From: Histomonas meleagridis
Lineage: Eukaryota > Parabasalia > Tritrichomonadida > Dientamoebidae
DNA length: 64,000 bases
Direction: 5' to 3'
Assembly (NCBI GenBank): GCA_020186115.1
Contig: WSYJ01000178.1
Coordinates: 682,001 to 746,000, forward strand
Part shown: positions 39,560 through 49,804 of the stretch, piece by piece
Position numbering within the stretch: position 1 is the first letter of the stretch
How the letters are laid out: the number at the start of each line of letters is the position of its first letter
The notes under the pieces: model-generated
The model's input: the letters and a program-made list of their open reading frames with translations, nothing else
What the model was told of the DNA's origin: nothing
Database searches by the model: none
Program-made: the position numbers and the translations under genes

Positions 39560-41116
39560 TTATTGATTATTTATAATTCCTTTTCCTTTCTCAAGTAGAA
39601 ATATTTTATAATCTGATGGACTGCATCCAGTGTTATCTATCCTCAGTTCCAATTTATTTGCCATTATCAATGTCGACAAGAATATTCGCGACACTTCATG
39701 TTGTTCCAAGTCCGCCGTCAATTGTTTAAATGTAATTTGTCCGTCATGTGCCTCGAGCATATCCTTGATCCACTGCGAAACTTCATCCATTCGAAATGGT
39801 TTTCGCTTTTTCTCATTCTCTAAAACTGGTGTTAACTTACTTTCCCATTCACTAAGTGTCGCAGCAACTTGACTTGTAACTACTTCTTGTTTACCCATTT
39901 GGATCATCTTTTGGATTGCGTTAATACATAGCTCTAAGTACGTTTGATTTCGACCTGGAATTGTTGAAAATGTTTGAGATGAATTTTCGTTAAAATCATC
40001 ATCATCTGGTGGTGCATCAATTTGGTAATCATCTTCCATGTAAACATCTATGTCATTAAGAACTTGATCTCGTCCACTTTCTTCGGGGACATTTAATGTG
40101 ACTTCATGTTTCTTCTTTTGTATCTCAGTAAGATGACGAAATTGTTTGAGATATGTAAAGAGTTCTTCAAATATATCACTATGGAATGGATGTCTTAATG
40201 AATTCTTTGATCGAATTTCCACATTTTCAAACGAATTAGGAAGATGGCGAACGTTTAGCTTCTTAAACGGTTTCAATAGACTTGGAATTGATGAATCGGG
40301 ATCAAGACTCTTGATTTGTTCGACTGATGGCGTTTCTTTTGTGTCTTCTTCATCATCAGTACTAGGAATAGCTGGTTGAACAAATTCAGCTTCTGACTCT
40401 CCTTCTTCTGATTCTTTTTCTTTTTCTTCTTTTTGTTCAATTGGATTTTCTTGTTGTTCTTCTTCCTCAGGATTTATAATTGGTGGTGGGTTTGGAATTT
40501 CTTCATCACTATTAATATCAGAAAAATTCACAGGATCTTCATCACCAAAATTGATGGATGGATCAAGTAAAATGACAGAGTACTTTTCATCTGGAATTGT
40601 GTTCACTCGAAATGAAGATAATTTATCATCATTCGTATTTGAATCTAAGGAATGTAATAAACAAAATGGCATTTTTGGCATTGTTGTGATTTCAAGGCGT
40701 GGTCTATCTTCAATAAGTTGGGTTGATTCACATACATCTGGATCATCAATTGGAATTAATTTATCATCAACAACCCAATCAACAAACTTCCTCTTTCTTT
40801 TTTTCTTGTCTTTATCATCTGGATCAGCGTTTTCAGATGCCATTCTTGATACTGCTAAATCATATAAATGTTTAACTTTTTTAGCGAAAATATTTGTTGT
40901 ACCTTGGAGAAAAAGTCCAGCTTGAGAAAAATTGAGAATATCTGGATTGTAATCATCTCCAATTTCAATATTTGCAATATTTTCAAGATAAGAATCTAGA
41001 TAATCAGAAAGTGGAATATCCCAAACGGCAGATAGCTCACGGATTGGTCTAAGAATTTCTTGGAGCTTTTCTGTATCAAGAACTTGAGAATGATCTTCTT
41101 GACTGGAGATAGACAT
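39560..41116 (-). CDS. Condensin II subunit H2 (NCAPH2), kleisin
   Basis: 518 residues against about 600 in human. The N-terminal domain (residues 15-95) aligns well with CAP-H2: L-R-P-I-R-E-L-S-A-V-W-D-I-P, L-x-x-Y-L-E-N-I-x-x-I, N-F-S-Q-A-G-L-F-L-Q-G and K-K-V-K-H-L-Y-D-L. The middle is acidic and disordered (E/P/S-rich, about 205-290). The C-terminal ~100 residues form a winged-helix-like domain with W-E-S-K-L-T-P-V-L-E, P-F-R-M-D-E-V-S-Q-W and F-L-S-T-L-I-M-A-N-K-L-E-L. Kleisin H2 bridges the SMC2/SMC4 heads in condensin II for mitotic chromosome compaction. It is divergent from CWC22 with an 88-base gap. Confidence 0.82.
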   Translation of the reverse strand: MSISSQEDHSQVLDTEKLQEILRPIRELSAVWDIPLSDYLDSYLENIANIEIGDDYNPDILNFSQAGLFLQGTTNIFAKKVKHLYDLAVSRMASENADPDDKDKKKRKRKFVDWVVDDKLIPIDDPDVCESTQLIEDRPRLEITTMPKMPFCLLHSLDSNTNDDKLSSFRVNTIPDEKYSVILLDPSINFGDEDPVNFSDINSDEEIPNPPPIINPEEEEQQENPIEQKEEKEKESEEGESEAEFVQPAIPSTDDEEDTKETPSVEQIKSLDPDSSIPSLLKPFKKLNVRHLPNSFENVEIRSKNSLRHPFHSDIFEELFTYLKQFRHLTEIQKKKHEVTLNVPEESGRDQVLNDIDVYMEDDYQIDAPPDDDDFNENSSQTFSTIPGRNQTYLELCINAIQKMIQMGKQEVVTSQVAATLSEWESKLTPVLENEKKRKPFRMDEVSQWIKDMLEAHDGQITFKQLTADLEQHEVSRIFLSTLIMANKLELRIDNTGCSPSDYKIFLLEKGKGIINNQ

Positions 41117-41204
41117 GAGAAAACCTGCTTAAAATAATAAACGGCATAGGATTTAAAACGTTCAAAAAATCAATATTTTGAATTCGATTTAATCGTTTTC
41201 AAAA

Positions 41205-43037
41205 ATGCCATTCAAAAAAAAATTCATTTCACATTTCTTGCATCCAAACAAACACATTCAAAATAATAGCCCGTTTACTTCCTTTTCCAAATTAAAAATG
41301 GAAAACACAGAACCAAATCCAGTTATTACAGATCCATCTATTGAAAAAAATATTGCTAGATGGAACAAATACGTAGGGAGGATAAAAACAGCATTCGAAA
41401 ATGCAAATGCAGAAAATCTTAATGATGTAATTATTGACCTTTTTCGTTCATATTTAACTTGGACTTGGGCCGTTTTTTCCAGGGAATGTTTTAACATGAG
41501 TGCAGGTTCTAGAGATAATGCTCAATTATGTGCAACTATTCTTGCAATCATAAATTCAAAAATTGGTGAAGTTGGACGAAATACTCTTATATATTCACTT
41601 TATCGTTTTAACCAAGGTATGAAAAACCACAAAACCAATGAAATACAAAAAGCTACTATTTTTCTTGGTGAATGTTATCGTCAACAATTAATCACATCAA
41701 CCCTCATTAACGAGCTTATAATCACTCTTCTTAATGAAGGCCGTCGTTATTTACTTATTGTTATTAAGCTTCTTTGGAATGTAGCTCCACTTTTATATGA
41801 TGACGATACATCCAGCCTTTCACTTATTTTTCAAACAGTTCTTAAGTATTCAGAAGATGACGAATTTGCCAGTCACATTGAGCGTCTAACTAAATGGCGT
41901 CAAAACAAATGGTGTTTTTATACAAAAGATGGCACTCGAATTCAATACTTCCGTATCCCCAAAAAGTACGACATCCTTGAAGGTGACATCATTACCCATG
42001 ATAGTCTTAGTTTTGAAGATGTTCCAGAAGAAGATATTACCGAAAATTATATTCAACCACATAAACTTGAAGTTTTCGACGAAATACGCGCTGAATACAA
42101 AGCCTTTCTCCAAGAGATCCTTCCTGATGAGGAAGAAGAAGAATCTGGGGAAAATGAACAATCAAATATATCTCTTGATTCTGCCTCTTTAAAGAGTACA
42201 GAGCAAGCCGTTGAAGCCAATAAACGAATGAAAGAAGAAAAAGAGTATCAGCGTCAAGTATATTTACATATTGTATCATCAGCGACATCTGCAGAAGCAG
42301 CGCATACTATCATTAAACTTCAACAGGAGAATCCAGGGTTTGACAACATCATAGTTAACACGTGTATTAACTATGTTGGTATGGAAAAAACGTTTAATCG
42401 AAATCTTGGCACGATGATTCATTATCTTTGCAGTGTAAGTGACAACAACGTTTCCATTGTCGAGAAAGGATTTTACACGAGTTATACACAATGCCATACA
42501 TATTCCATGCATCGAATTACTAATCTTGCAAACTTATATGCATATCTTTTGTCGCAAGATGCGATTTCATGGAAAGTATTAAGTATTGTTCGACTTACTG
42601 AAGATGAAACTAATTCTGCGCAACGTGTTTTCATTCGATTCCTAATGGAAGAACTTGCAAAGAACCTTTCATACGCGGGACTTTTAAAGAAACTCAATAA
42701 TGATAACGTTGCGCAATGGACAAGCGGAATATTCCTTACTGATACACTTGAGCACGCGGAATTTGTCGTCATGTTCTTCACGCAAATTAAATTGGAGTTT
42801 CTGCTCGAGAAAGTGAATAAAGAAGTGATGAGAATGACCGAAGAAGTTAACAGGAAACGCGAAGAAGAACTCGCGCTGTTAAGGAAACAAAACGTTGAAA
42901 CAGTGGACGAAGTTCAAGTTGTTGATGATAATGATAATGACAATAAAATGGAAAACGTCGATGAGTTCTATGAAGAAATAGAAGTCGACGAGGGAAGAAG
43001 AAGACATCGTCATAGACACCATCATAGACATCATTGA
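41205..43037 (+). CDS. Pre-mRNA splicing factor CWC22-like (MIF4G + MA3)
   Basis: 610 residues. The MIF4G domain (about 45-240) contains W-T-W-A-V-F-S-R-E-C-F-N and the helix A-Q-L-C-A-T-I-L-A-I-I-N. An acidic linker (about 300-330) precedes the MA3 domain at about 345-510, with V-Y-L-H-I-V-S-S-A-T-S-A-E-A-A-H, the H-R-I-T-N-L-A-N-L-Y-A-Y-L-L block and L-T-E-D-E-T-N-S-A-Q-R-V-F-I-R. The C-terminus is acidic and ends in an R/H-rich run. CWC22 recruits eIF4A3 to the spliceosome and is needed for splicing and exon-junction-complex deposition. An internal ATG at 41298, right before the domain, is an alternative start giving 579 residues. Confidence 0.82.
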   Translation: MPFKKKFISHFLHPNKHIQNNSPFTSFSKLKMENTEPNPVITDPSIEKNIARWNKYVGRIKTAFENANAENLNDVIIDLFRSYLTWTWAVFSRECFNMSAGSRDNAQLCATILAIINSKIGEVGRNTLIYSLYRFNQGMKNHKTNEIQKATIFLGECYRQQLITSTLINELIITLLNEGRRYLLIVIKLLWNVAPLLYDDDTSSLSLIFQTVLKYSEDDEFASHIERLTKWRQNKWCFYTKDGTRIQYFRIPKKYDILEGDIITHDSLSFEDVPEEDITENYIQPHKLEVFDEIRAEYKAFLQEILPDEEEEESGENEQSNISLDSASLKSTEQAVEANKRMKEEKEYQRQVYLHIVSSATSAEAAHTIIKLQQENPGFDNIIVNTCINYVGMEKTFNRNLGTMIHYLCSVSDNNVSIVEKGFYTSYTQCHTYSMHRITNLANLYAYLLSQDAISWKVLSIVRLTEDETNSAQRVFIRFLMEELAKNLSYAGLLKKLNNDNVAQWTSGIFLTDTLEHAEFVVMFFTQIKLEFLLEKVNKEVMRMTEEVNRKREEELALLRKQNVETVDEVQVVDDNDNDNKMENVDEFYEEIEVDEGRRRHRHRHHHRHH

Positions 43038-43340
43038 GGAGTTATGAATAAAGATTTAAATATAATTCATGTGATGATATTTGGAATATTTTTTATTATA
43101 TATATATAAAAATGTTTTGATATAAAATGTATGTTTCGGAGGTATAGGAAACATTTTATTGATGCTTTGGGTTTATCTTCAATATCAAATCATTCTTGAA
43201 ATGTATGTCCAAGTAGAAAAGAATAGTAACAAACAATTGTCGTATTTGGAGATATTGAGCCAAGTTGATTTTTACCTTTGAGATTTAAATAACTTAACTA
43301 ACTTCATGATAAATAATTTTATTATTACAAAAATAATCGC
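43038..43340. other. Intergenic between convergent genes
   Basis: About 300 bases between the 3' ends of CWC22 and a small membrane-protein gene. It contains an AT dinucleotide tract near 43080-43090. Nothing else is recognised. Confidence 0.5.
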
Positions 43341-43673
43341 TTATGCTACTAAACTCATGAGTATTGGGTTATCTGACTTTGCGTTTTCATCTCTTTCTTT
43401 CTCAACTTCCTTTAGTCTTCGACAATACATTATAACAAACCCGCCAAAAACAAACAAAGAGAGAAAAAGTGTACCAAGAATTACTATGGTAGGTATTAAA
43501 TTGGCCTTGGTTGCCATTATTCCAGATGTTTTTGTGGAATTTGAAGAAATTTTATCTTGAGATTTTTTATACATTAGGATGTTTTTGTCTTTTTCAGTTA
43601 GATGTGTTCTCTGTAATTTTGTTGATATTGCATTTGATTTTGTTTTGAAGAAAAATAAAATCAAAATCATCAT
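43341..43673 (-). CDS. Small type I membrane protein, unknown
   Basis: 110 residues. A short hydrophobic start (MMILILFFF) could be a weak signal peptide. A hydrophilic stretch follows, then one transmembrane helix (IPTIVILGTLFLSLFVFGGFVIMYC, about 60-84) and a charged cytosolic tail starting R-R-L-K-E-V-E-K-E-R. The ATG has GTCAAATG right before it, the same tight TCAAATG context as three other genes here. Layout recalls the C-terminal region of trichomonad surface proteins, but no domain is recognised. Confidence 0.55.
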   Translation of the reverse strand: MMILILFFFKTKSNAISTKLQRTHLTEKDKNILMYKKSQDKISSNSTKTSGIMATKANLIPTIVILGTLFLSLFVFGGFVIMYCRRLKEVEKERDENAKSDNPILMSLVA

Positions 43674-43734
43674 TTGACATATGTAAACTGCTCAAAACCT
43701 TTCAAAAAGTATTTTTCAGGGAAATATGAATCGT

Positions 43735-43740
43735 TCATTT
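43735..43740 (+). promoter_or_regulatory. Initiator element of ankyrin gene A
   Basis: TCATTT fits TCA(C/T)T(T/A), with the start A at 43737 giving a 24-base leader to the ATG at 43761. A second match, TCATTA, abuts that ATG. Confidence 0.45.
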
Positions 43741-43760
43741 CGAATCAAAATCGTTTCATT

Positions 43761-46724
43761 ATGAAGACTGAAAGCACACGGACCCTTGAATCAGAAAATA
43801 AAGTAAATAATACATCAATTAATAACCAATCTGTACATATGCAAAAACTGATTTCTTTAGAACAGATCATATTTAATCTTACAGAAAAAAACTTTGAGAT
43901 TTCTGTTGCAAAAACAATGAATTTATTTGATAAAGATTTTCCTTTTACATTTAATTATTGTATAATTGTTTTAGTTTATTCAGCATTTTCATCTCAAAGA
44001 GAATCAATCCAAACATATTTCAATCATTTACAAGAAATTCAAACTAAAGAAGAAGCAATTCTTCACAACAATCCAAAAATTGTTGAAATTTTTACTAATT
44101 ATATATCACAATTTAATACACAAGAGACATATTATATCATTGAAAAAATGATTGAAAAAGAATTAATTAATATAAATATTACCAAAAACTTTAATACAAA
44201 TTATTTTGCTCATTATAAAACTGAAGAAGAAAACAAGAAAAACGATTCTAAAGATTCATTTAATGAAGAATTTAAAAATAATTATGAAAAATTATCAAAG
44301 AATGATTGGGAACTTCATAAGCAATTAGTTAAAGAAGGAGTTAATCCGAATGAAATATCAAAAATCATTCGAAATGATGATATAGAGAAACTTCAAGAAA
44401 TATCAACACAAGAAGATTTCGATTTTAATCAAATCATTAAACCATCACTTTATGAAAGATATTCATTTATTAACAAAGAAAATGTCACATTAATTGATTT
44501 TGCAGCATTTTTTGGAGCAATTCAATGTTTTAAATATTTATTAATGAATAATGCAAAAGTTGAAAACACAGGTAAATATGCAATTGCAGGTGGAAATCTT
44601 GAAATTATTTATTTATGTGAACAAAATCATTCGACATTTGACGATGTTTATGAAATAGCAATTAAATTTCATCGAAATGACATCTTTAAATATATTTATG
44701 AAAACAAAATCGAAAAATTAGATAAAAACAATCAACAACATTTATTAACATATGTAATTACAAATAAAATTCCATTTAAAAACTTTGGATATTATATAAG
44801 TAACACACAAACATTGACTGATATTAAATTCCAAGAACAAATTTATCATTGCATTAACATTGGTAATTATGAAATTCTTTCATTTTTAGAAGAAGAAATC
44901 AAATTCGATGAATATATAATTAATGTATCAGCGAAAACAGGTAATTTATATCTTGTCGAATATTTTCTTGATCATAATCAAATTCCGAAAAACATTTTAG
45001 TTTTTGCATCAGAATCAGGAAATATTGAACTTGTTAAATATATTATTAAACAAGAAGGGATTGATATTAATGCTAAAAATATTAATTTGTTTGTATTAAA
45101 ATATGTTTTAATGTTTTGATATTTTAAAATAATATTTGGAATTTTATTAAATTATTTAGAACATCATTAATGATAGCAACTATAAAAGGTTATATAGGAA
45201 TTGTTCAATTTCTTATAGAACAAGAAGGAATTAACTTTAAACTAAAAGATATTCGTATGTATTATAAAAAATTGATATTAAAATTTTTTGGGTTTTAATC
45301 AGAAATTTGGAATTTAATTGTTATATTTGATACCGCACTTTTATTGGCATAACGCAATGATCAAACTGAAATATTTAAAATACTTCTTAAAAAAGAAGAA
45401 AACATTAATAATAAAAACATTGTTTCTGTTTATTTTATGTTTATTACAATAAATTGATATTTTAAATATGTATTAGGTAATTATTCTCATTATTTAAATC
45501 ATTATTATATTATGAAACTGAAAAAAATCACATCGAAATGGTTAAATTACTTCTTGAACAAGAAAAAATTGATATTAATGTTAAAGATGTTAATTCGTTT
45601 TATTTAATATATATTTCAATAATTTACAATTTAAAAATAATATTTGGAAATTATTTAAATTATTTAAAACACCACTTATTATAGCAGTTTCAAATAGATA
45701 TTTTGAAATGGTTAAGTTACTTCTTGCGCAAGAAGGAATTGACATTAATGCTAAAGATATTTATTTGATTTATTTAATATTTATTTTAATAATTTTATGT
45801 TTAAAAATAATATTTGGAAAATATTTAAATTATTTGATACAACACTTATATTAGTATCTCAATTTGGTTACATAGAAATAGTTAAATTACTTCTTGAACA
45901 AAAAGGAATTAATATTAATGCTAAAAATATTTATTTGTTTTATTTGACATTTATTTTAATAATTTGGGATTTCAAAATAATATTTGGAAATTATTTAAAT
46001 TATTTAAAACAGCACTTATTATAGCATCTTCAAATGGTTATACAGAAATAGTTAAATTACTTCTTGAACAAAAAGGAATTGATATTAATGCTAAAGATAT
46101 TTATTTGTTTTATTTAATATTTGTTTTAATAATTTATTATTTCAAAATAATATTTGGAAATTATTTAAATTATTTTATACAGCACTTATTATAGCATCTG
46201 AAATAGGTTATACAGAAATAGTTAAATTACTTCTTGAACAAGAAGGAATTGATATTAATGCTAAAAATATTTATTTGTTTTATTTGATATTTATTTTAAT
46301 AATTTGGGATTTCAAAATAATATTTGGAAATTATTTAAATTATTTTATACACCACTTATTTATGCATCTTCAAATGGTCAAATAGAAATACTTAAAATAC
46401 TTCTTGAACAAAAAGGAATTGATATTAATGCTAAAGATAAAATTTATTTTAATAATTTTATATTTCAAAATAATATTTGGAAATTATTTAAATTATTTAA
46501 TACAGCACTTATTTTGGCATCTGTAAAAGGTTATACAGAAATAGTTAAATTACTTCTTGAACAAAAAGGAATTGATATTAATGCTAAAGATATTTATTTG
46601 TTTTAATAATTTTATATTTCAAAATAATATTTGGAAATTATTTAAATTATTTAAAACGGCACTTATGTTAGCATCGAGAGGAGGTCATACAGAAATAGTT
46701 AAATTATTAAATTCTCAAATCTAG
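43761..46724 (+). CDS. DUF3447/ankyrin protein A, repeats interrupted by 71-nt inserts
   Basis: The first continuous part (43761-45088) encodes the DUF3447 N-terminal region (E-E-A-I and Y-F-A-H-Y blocks, W-E-L-H-K-Q-L-V-K-E-G-V-N-P, E-I-S-x-Q-E-D-F-D-F-N-Q-I, then V-T-L-I-D-F-A-A-F-F-G) and the first ankyrin units. An insert of 71 nt (45089-45159, GT...AG) then breaks the frame. Removing it gives N-I-N-L-T-S-L-M-I-A-T, exactly ankyrin. About nine more units follow at 168-170 bp spacing, each with the same insert, and a stop at 46722-46724. One unit near 45350 has an internal TAA, and the unit near 46430 has a shortened 54-nt in-frame insert. Without splicing the protein ends at 45119. It may be spliced, truncated or decaying. 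Confidence 0.6.
45089..46680 (+). repeat. Tandem 170-bp units: 99-nt ankyrin coding plus 71-nt AT insert
   Basis: The marker GATATTAATGCTAAA or a variant recurs at 45063, 45233, 45401, 45571, 45741, 45911, 46081, 46251, 46421 and 46574: spacing 170 except 168 once and 153 once. The most constant part of the insert is TTTCAAAATAATATTTGG followed by AAATTATTTAAATTATTT. The first units are most diverged, the later ones nearly identical, suggesting amplification from the 3' side. Confidence 0.9.
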
Positions 46725-46827
46725 AGATTCTAGAAATGATTTATATATAAATTCCTTTTCTAAAAAGTTTACATATATAAAAAAAATTAATTTCCTGTCA
46801 CAATTTGAATTAAATGCAGATAAAAAA

Positions 46828-47787
46828 TTATCTAAATGTATTATTTTTTTGCAAAATTGTATTTCCTCCGTATCGTTCGCCGATGGACTCATTCTGAGGT
46901 TTATCAAAAACACAATTTTTGATTTCTATGAAGCACTCTGAGCTATAAACATAGATATAACTTGGTGATTTACCATTGGAACCTGAGAAGAAGCAATCTT
47001 CAACATGTGATCTGTTCATCCAGTGAAAGAAAGTAATTGCTGATCCTTCAGAGCCAGACGTATTATTATAAAATTGACAGTGATGATATTGTGCTAAGGC
47101 AGGTTTTTCAGACCAGTCCCAAATTGCACCAAAATTAGGAGCATAAGTATTTTTGATTATAACAAATTTCATTATTGGTACTGTGAACTCGAAACGCACG
47201 CCAGCAATGTAAGTTTTGGCTTCACAATAAGTCAAGTTTGTATAAGAAATACTTGAAGTATATGATGTTTCTTTTGGTGATCCTGAAAATATTGCCCCAA
47301 ATCTTTCAGCAAAACTCCCAGTGATCGAAGAGTACTCAAGAGAAAAAGGTTGTGAAAACTTGCTATAAATAGATCCACCGTAGAGAGATGAACAGTTCGT
47401 GAAAATACAATTGTGGATTGTTATGTTTGAATCAGAAGCTTTAATAGCTCCTCCACATTCACTTGATACGCATTTATTAAACACGCAGCTATCAAAGCGA
47501 ATACAAACATTATTATAAACCTGTTGATTTCTTTTCAAACCTGTTGCCGATTTACATTTCAATCCAGCACTGAACTCTAATGCAGTGCTACTTATAAACT
47601 GTGTGTAAAACGAGTTGATTGATAAAGATTTCGGAATTAAAGAGTATTGAATTATATTTTTATAAAAATTTTTAAATTTTGATTTGTCTAAATTAAATAA
47701 AATATGGTTAGATTGTTTTGTTATTTGGAACAGAGGAGATTGAAATGAGTCTGATCCCAGAAATAGAAAACAAATGGTTAAATTCAT
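46828..47787 (-). CDS. Pmp-like right-handed beta-helix protein, short form
   Basis: 319 residues. It starts MNLTICFLFLG, a short hydrophobic segment that could be a signal. From about 75 on there are beta-helix rungs with the polymorphic-membrane-protein motifs C-G-G-A-I, F-x-x-C-S-S-L-Y-G-G-S-I-Y, F-G-A-I-F-S-G, F-G-A-I-W and cysteine-flanked I-H-N-C-I-F-T-N-C. Trichomonads have a family of such Chlamydia-Pmp-like surface proteins. The usual C-terminal membrane helix is missing; the frame ends after I-L-Q-K-N-N-T-F-R. It is either a secreted short form or a truncated gene. Confidence 0.65.
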   Translation of the reverse strand: MNLTICFLFLGSDSFQSPLFQITKQSNHILFNLDKSKFKNFYKNIIQYSLIPKSLSINSFYTQFISSTALEFSAGLKCKSATGLKRNQQVYNNVCIRFDSCVFNKCVSSECGGAIKASDSNITIHNCIFTNCSSLYGGSIYSKFSQPFSLEYSSITGSFAERFGAIFSGSPKETSYTSSISYTNLTYCEAKTYIAGVRFEFTVPIMKFVIIKNTYAPNFGAIWDWSEKPALAQYHHCQFYNNTSGSEGSAITFFHWMNRSHVEDCFFSGSNGKSPSYIYVYSSECFIEIKNCVFDKPQNESIGERYGGNTILQKNNTFR

Positions 47788-48525
47788 CTAATGAATTGTT
47801 ACGTGAAAAATAATTTTCTTGAATTACAACTTCTCGGTTCTTTAAATACATTTTTTAAAAATATTATGGCTAATATTCTACTCATAAACCTTTTTAAAGT
47901 TCTCTTTTTATGTTTCAAAGAATTGGGTCAAGGTAAAAATGATTTCTAAATTTACCAATTGTTATAACAATTTGTGTGTGCAATAAAAATATAAAATTTC
48001 AACCAACCCTTCCCTCACAAAAGCATTTGCTTTCAACAATATTATTTAAAAAAAAAAAAATTAGCTAATCAAAAAATTAAATCATTTGAAAAATATATAT
48101 TTATTAAATAATCCAATTATTTTACTGACAAATTAAAATACTGTTCATATTCTAAATCTCAAAGCATTAACTAGTTATAGTGATTTCATAAAACTTTATA
48201 AAGTTGAGAGATTTGTACAAAAAAAATAATCTAAGATAAATCAGAAAAATATTGGATTCCGAATGGGTAATAATATCTATGATATTAATTCTCTAATAAT
48301 ATCCACAAAAAACTATATTTTATTAATTATATATTTCGAAGATTTAATAAATAATTGTTTTTTAAAGAAATGGAATAAATAAAGTCAATAAAATATGAAT
48401 ATCACCGGTTTTATTTCCAGTTCTTTGTATGCTTTTTTATTTTTATTTTTATTATTTTTTTATTATTTTATTTTTTTGATACAAACGAAATTAGATTTCA
48501 TTTGAATGCGTTATTATGAAGCATT
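47788..48525. other. Intergenic, AT-rich, no gene recognised
   Basis: About 740 bases with homopolymeric A and T tracts (for example an A-run near 48050 and T-rich stretch near 48425-48480). No open frame with protein character is seen. Confidence 0.5.
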
Positions 48526-48922
48526 CTATTTGTCACCACTTAAATCAAAATTTCCTTGTTTTTCACCTGGATAAATTTCCATTGATGGAGATAAATCAGT
48601 TCCTGGAATATCCATTTGCTCAATTACAAGAGAAGTTTTGCAGTAGCACCAACGAATTAGTGGAAAACATGGGAATTCTTATTTCTCTCATCTTTGGTTA
48701 TAAGTGTTGAAACTTTTGGTGGACATTATGCATGATTAACGATTTCAACTTTTTTAATACTTCATCAATTTTTTTTTTTTGTAAATCAAAAATGATAAAT
48801 GAGAACTTTTTTTAGGTAATACTTTAGGATGATTCCTGCATATGGGTAATGTACCACTACCTCTTGATACTGACTCTTCAAGCATTTTGACAACCAGTAG
48901 CTCCAATAACAGCAACTTTCAT
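48526..48922 (-). pseudogene. Broken NAD(P)-binding (NmrA/YwnB-like) gene
   Basis: On the minus strand an ATG at 48922 starts MKVAVIGATG, the Rossmann G-x-x-G entry of NAD(P)H-binding short-chain-type proteins. After a frame change it continues V-K-M-L-E-E-S-V-S-R-G-S-G-T-L-P-I-C-R-N-H-P-K-V-L-P, matching the helix and second strand. The end of the family appears near the 3' side as L-S-P-S-M-E-I-Y-P-G-E-K-Q-G-N-F-D-L-S-G-D. The middle is lost and stops intervene, so only about 400 of an expected 600 bases remain. Such genes are common bacterial-type acquisitions in trichomonads; here it is dead. Confidence 0.7.
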
Positions 48923-49212
48923 CCTAAAAAATGAAGTGGTTAATTGATTAGATTGAACTAAAATTCAGCCCGTGACCTCGATTTCTTCCGATTAACTTAG
49001 GAATTCTATAAACGTGAAATGATATTTACAAGCAAAGTTATTTTACATAATGGATTTGGAATTTCAAAAAAATCTACAAACAAATTTAGAGCAAACACCC
49101 TCAAATAAAGACAAAGAATGGGAAGAAATTTAATCAATTTATTCAAATTACGAATTTGTAAAAATTTAAAAAAATTAATTAATCAACAAACATTTACAAA
49201 TTTTAAAGAAAA
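48923..49212. other. Intergenic, no convincing gene
   Basis: A 27-codon open frame starts at about 49049, but it has no recognisable feature. I do not call it a gene. Confidence 0.45.
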
Positions 49213-49800
49213 CTATTGTTGTGCTTCTACGCAAGGCAAGTCCTCTATTGGAGTGAAGTTATCTTCTCGTGGTTTACATAATGATTTTAGTTTTCCTATT
49301 AATTTGATTAAAACATGCAAAATTAAATTAGAGAGAAGAGACACGCATAAATCTAACCAAAATGTTTTGAAATAGAAAGTGTATTGAACAAGGGCAATAA
49401 CATAAAGATATGTATCGGTAAAATTAATTTGAAAAAATTTCAAATATAAATATGGCTTGTGAATGCACAAAAATGTTAAAAATGAAGAAAATACAACAAA
49501 TGAAGGACCATGCGCATTGTAACCAATGATTAATCTGAAAACAAATAAAAATAAATATGTCCATATCATCCAAATACCAAATTTAATGGAACCAACAGAA
49601 GCTTCTATTCCACTAAGAAGCAACATTAACACCAATGAAAAAGATAATAATCCAAGATCTGAATCTCCAAATAAATTTAAAATTTTTTGTAAAAACTTTT
49701 GTTTAATAGAAACAAAATTTAGAACTATTGAAACAACTATATTGATTCCTATGATAATTGTAGTGAATAAATGGGTTTTAATCCAATTTACAAACATCAT
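49213..49800 (-). CDS. Multi-pass membrane protein, rhomboid-like
   Basis: 195 residues from the ATG at 49800; the frame further upstream offers only GTG. About five hydrophobic segments are visible. The second and third (LLSFSLVLMLLLSGIEASVG, then F-G-I-W-M-I-W-T-Y) recall the rhomboid fold's H-x-x-F-N-x-x-x-L-x-x-x-G-x-x-x-E-x-x-x-G-S segment. Catalytic Ser/His motifs are not seen, so it would be a pseudoprotease of the derlin/UBAC2/TMEM115 kind. The cytosolic tail is charged and ends with E-D-L-P-C-V-E-A-Q-Q. The family call is tentative. Four Myb-type elements lie directly upstream. Confidence 0.55.
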   Translation of the reverse strand: MMFVNWIKTHLFTTIIIGINIVVSIVLNFVSIKQKFLQKILNLFGDSDLGLLSFSLVLMLLLSGIEASVGSIKFGIWMIWTYLFLFVFRLIIGYNAHGPSFVVFSSFLTFLCIHKPYLYLKFFQINFTDTYLYVIALVQYTFYFKTFWLDLCVSLLSNLILHVLIKLIGKLKSLCKPREDNFTPIEDLPCVEAQQ

Positions 49801-49804
49801 TTGA

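Noticed and set aside
39560-41116. Rad21/cohesin kleisin
   Set aside because: The N-terminus lacks the Rad21 start and instead matches condensin H2 (L-R-P-I-R-E-L and F-L-Q-G blocks).
45255-45307. Intron starting GTATGT in the second insert of gene A and ending TTTTAATCAG
   Set aside because: It has the right 5' hexamer, but joining at that CAG does not restore the ankyrin frame, and the branch motif is absent.
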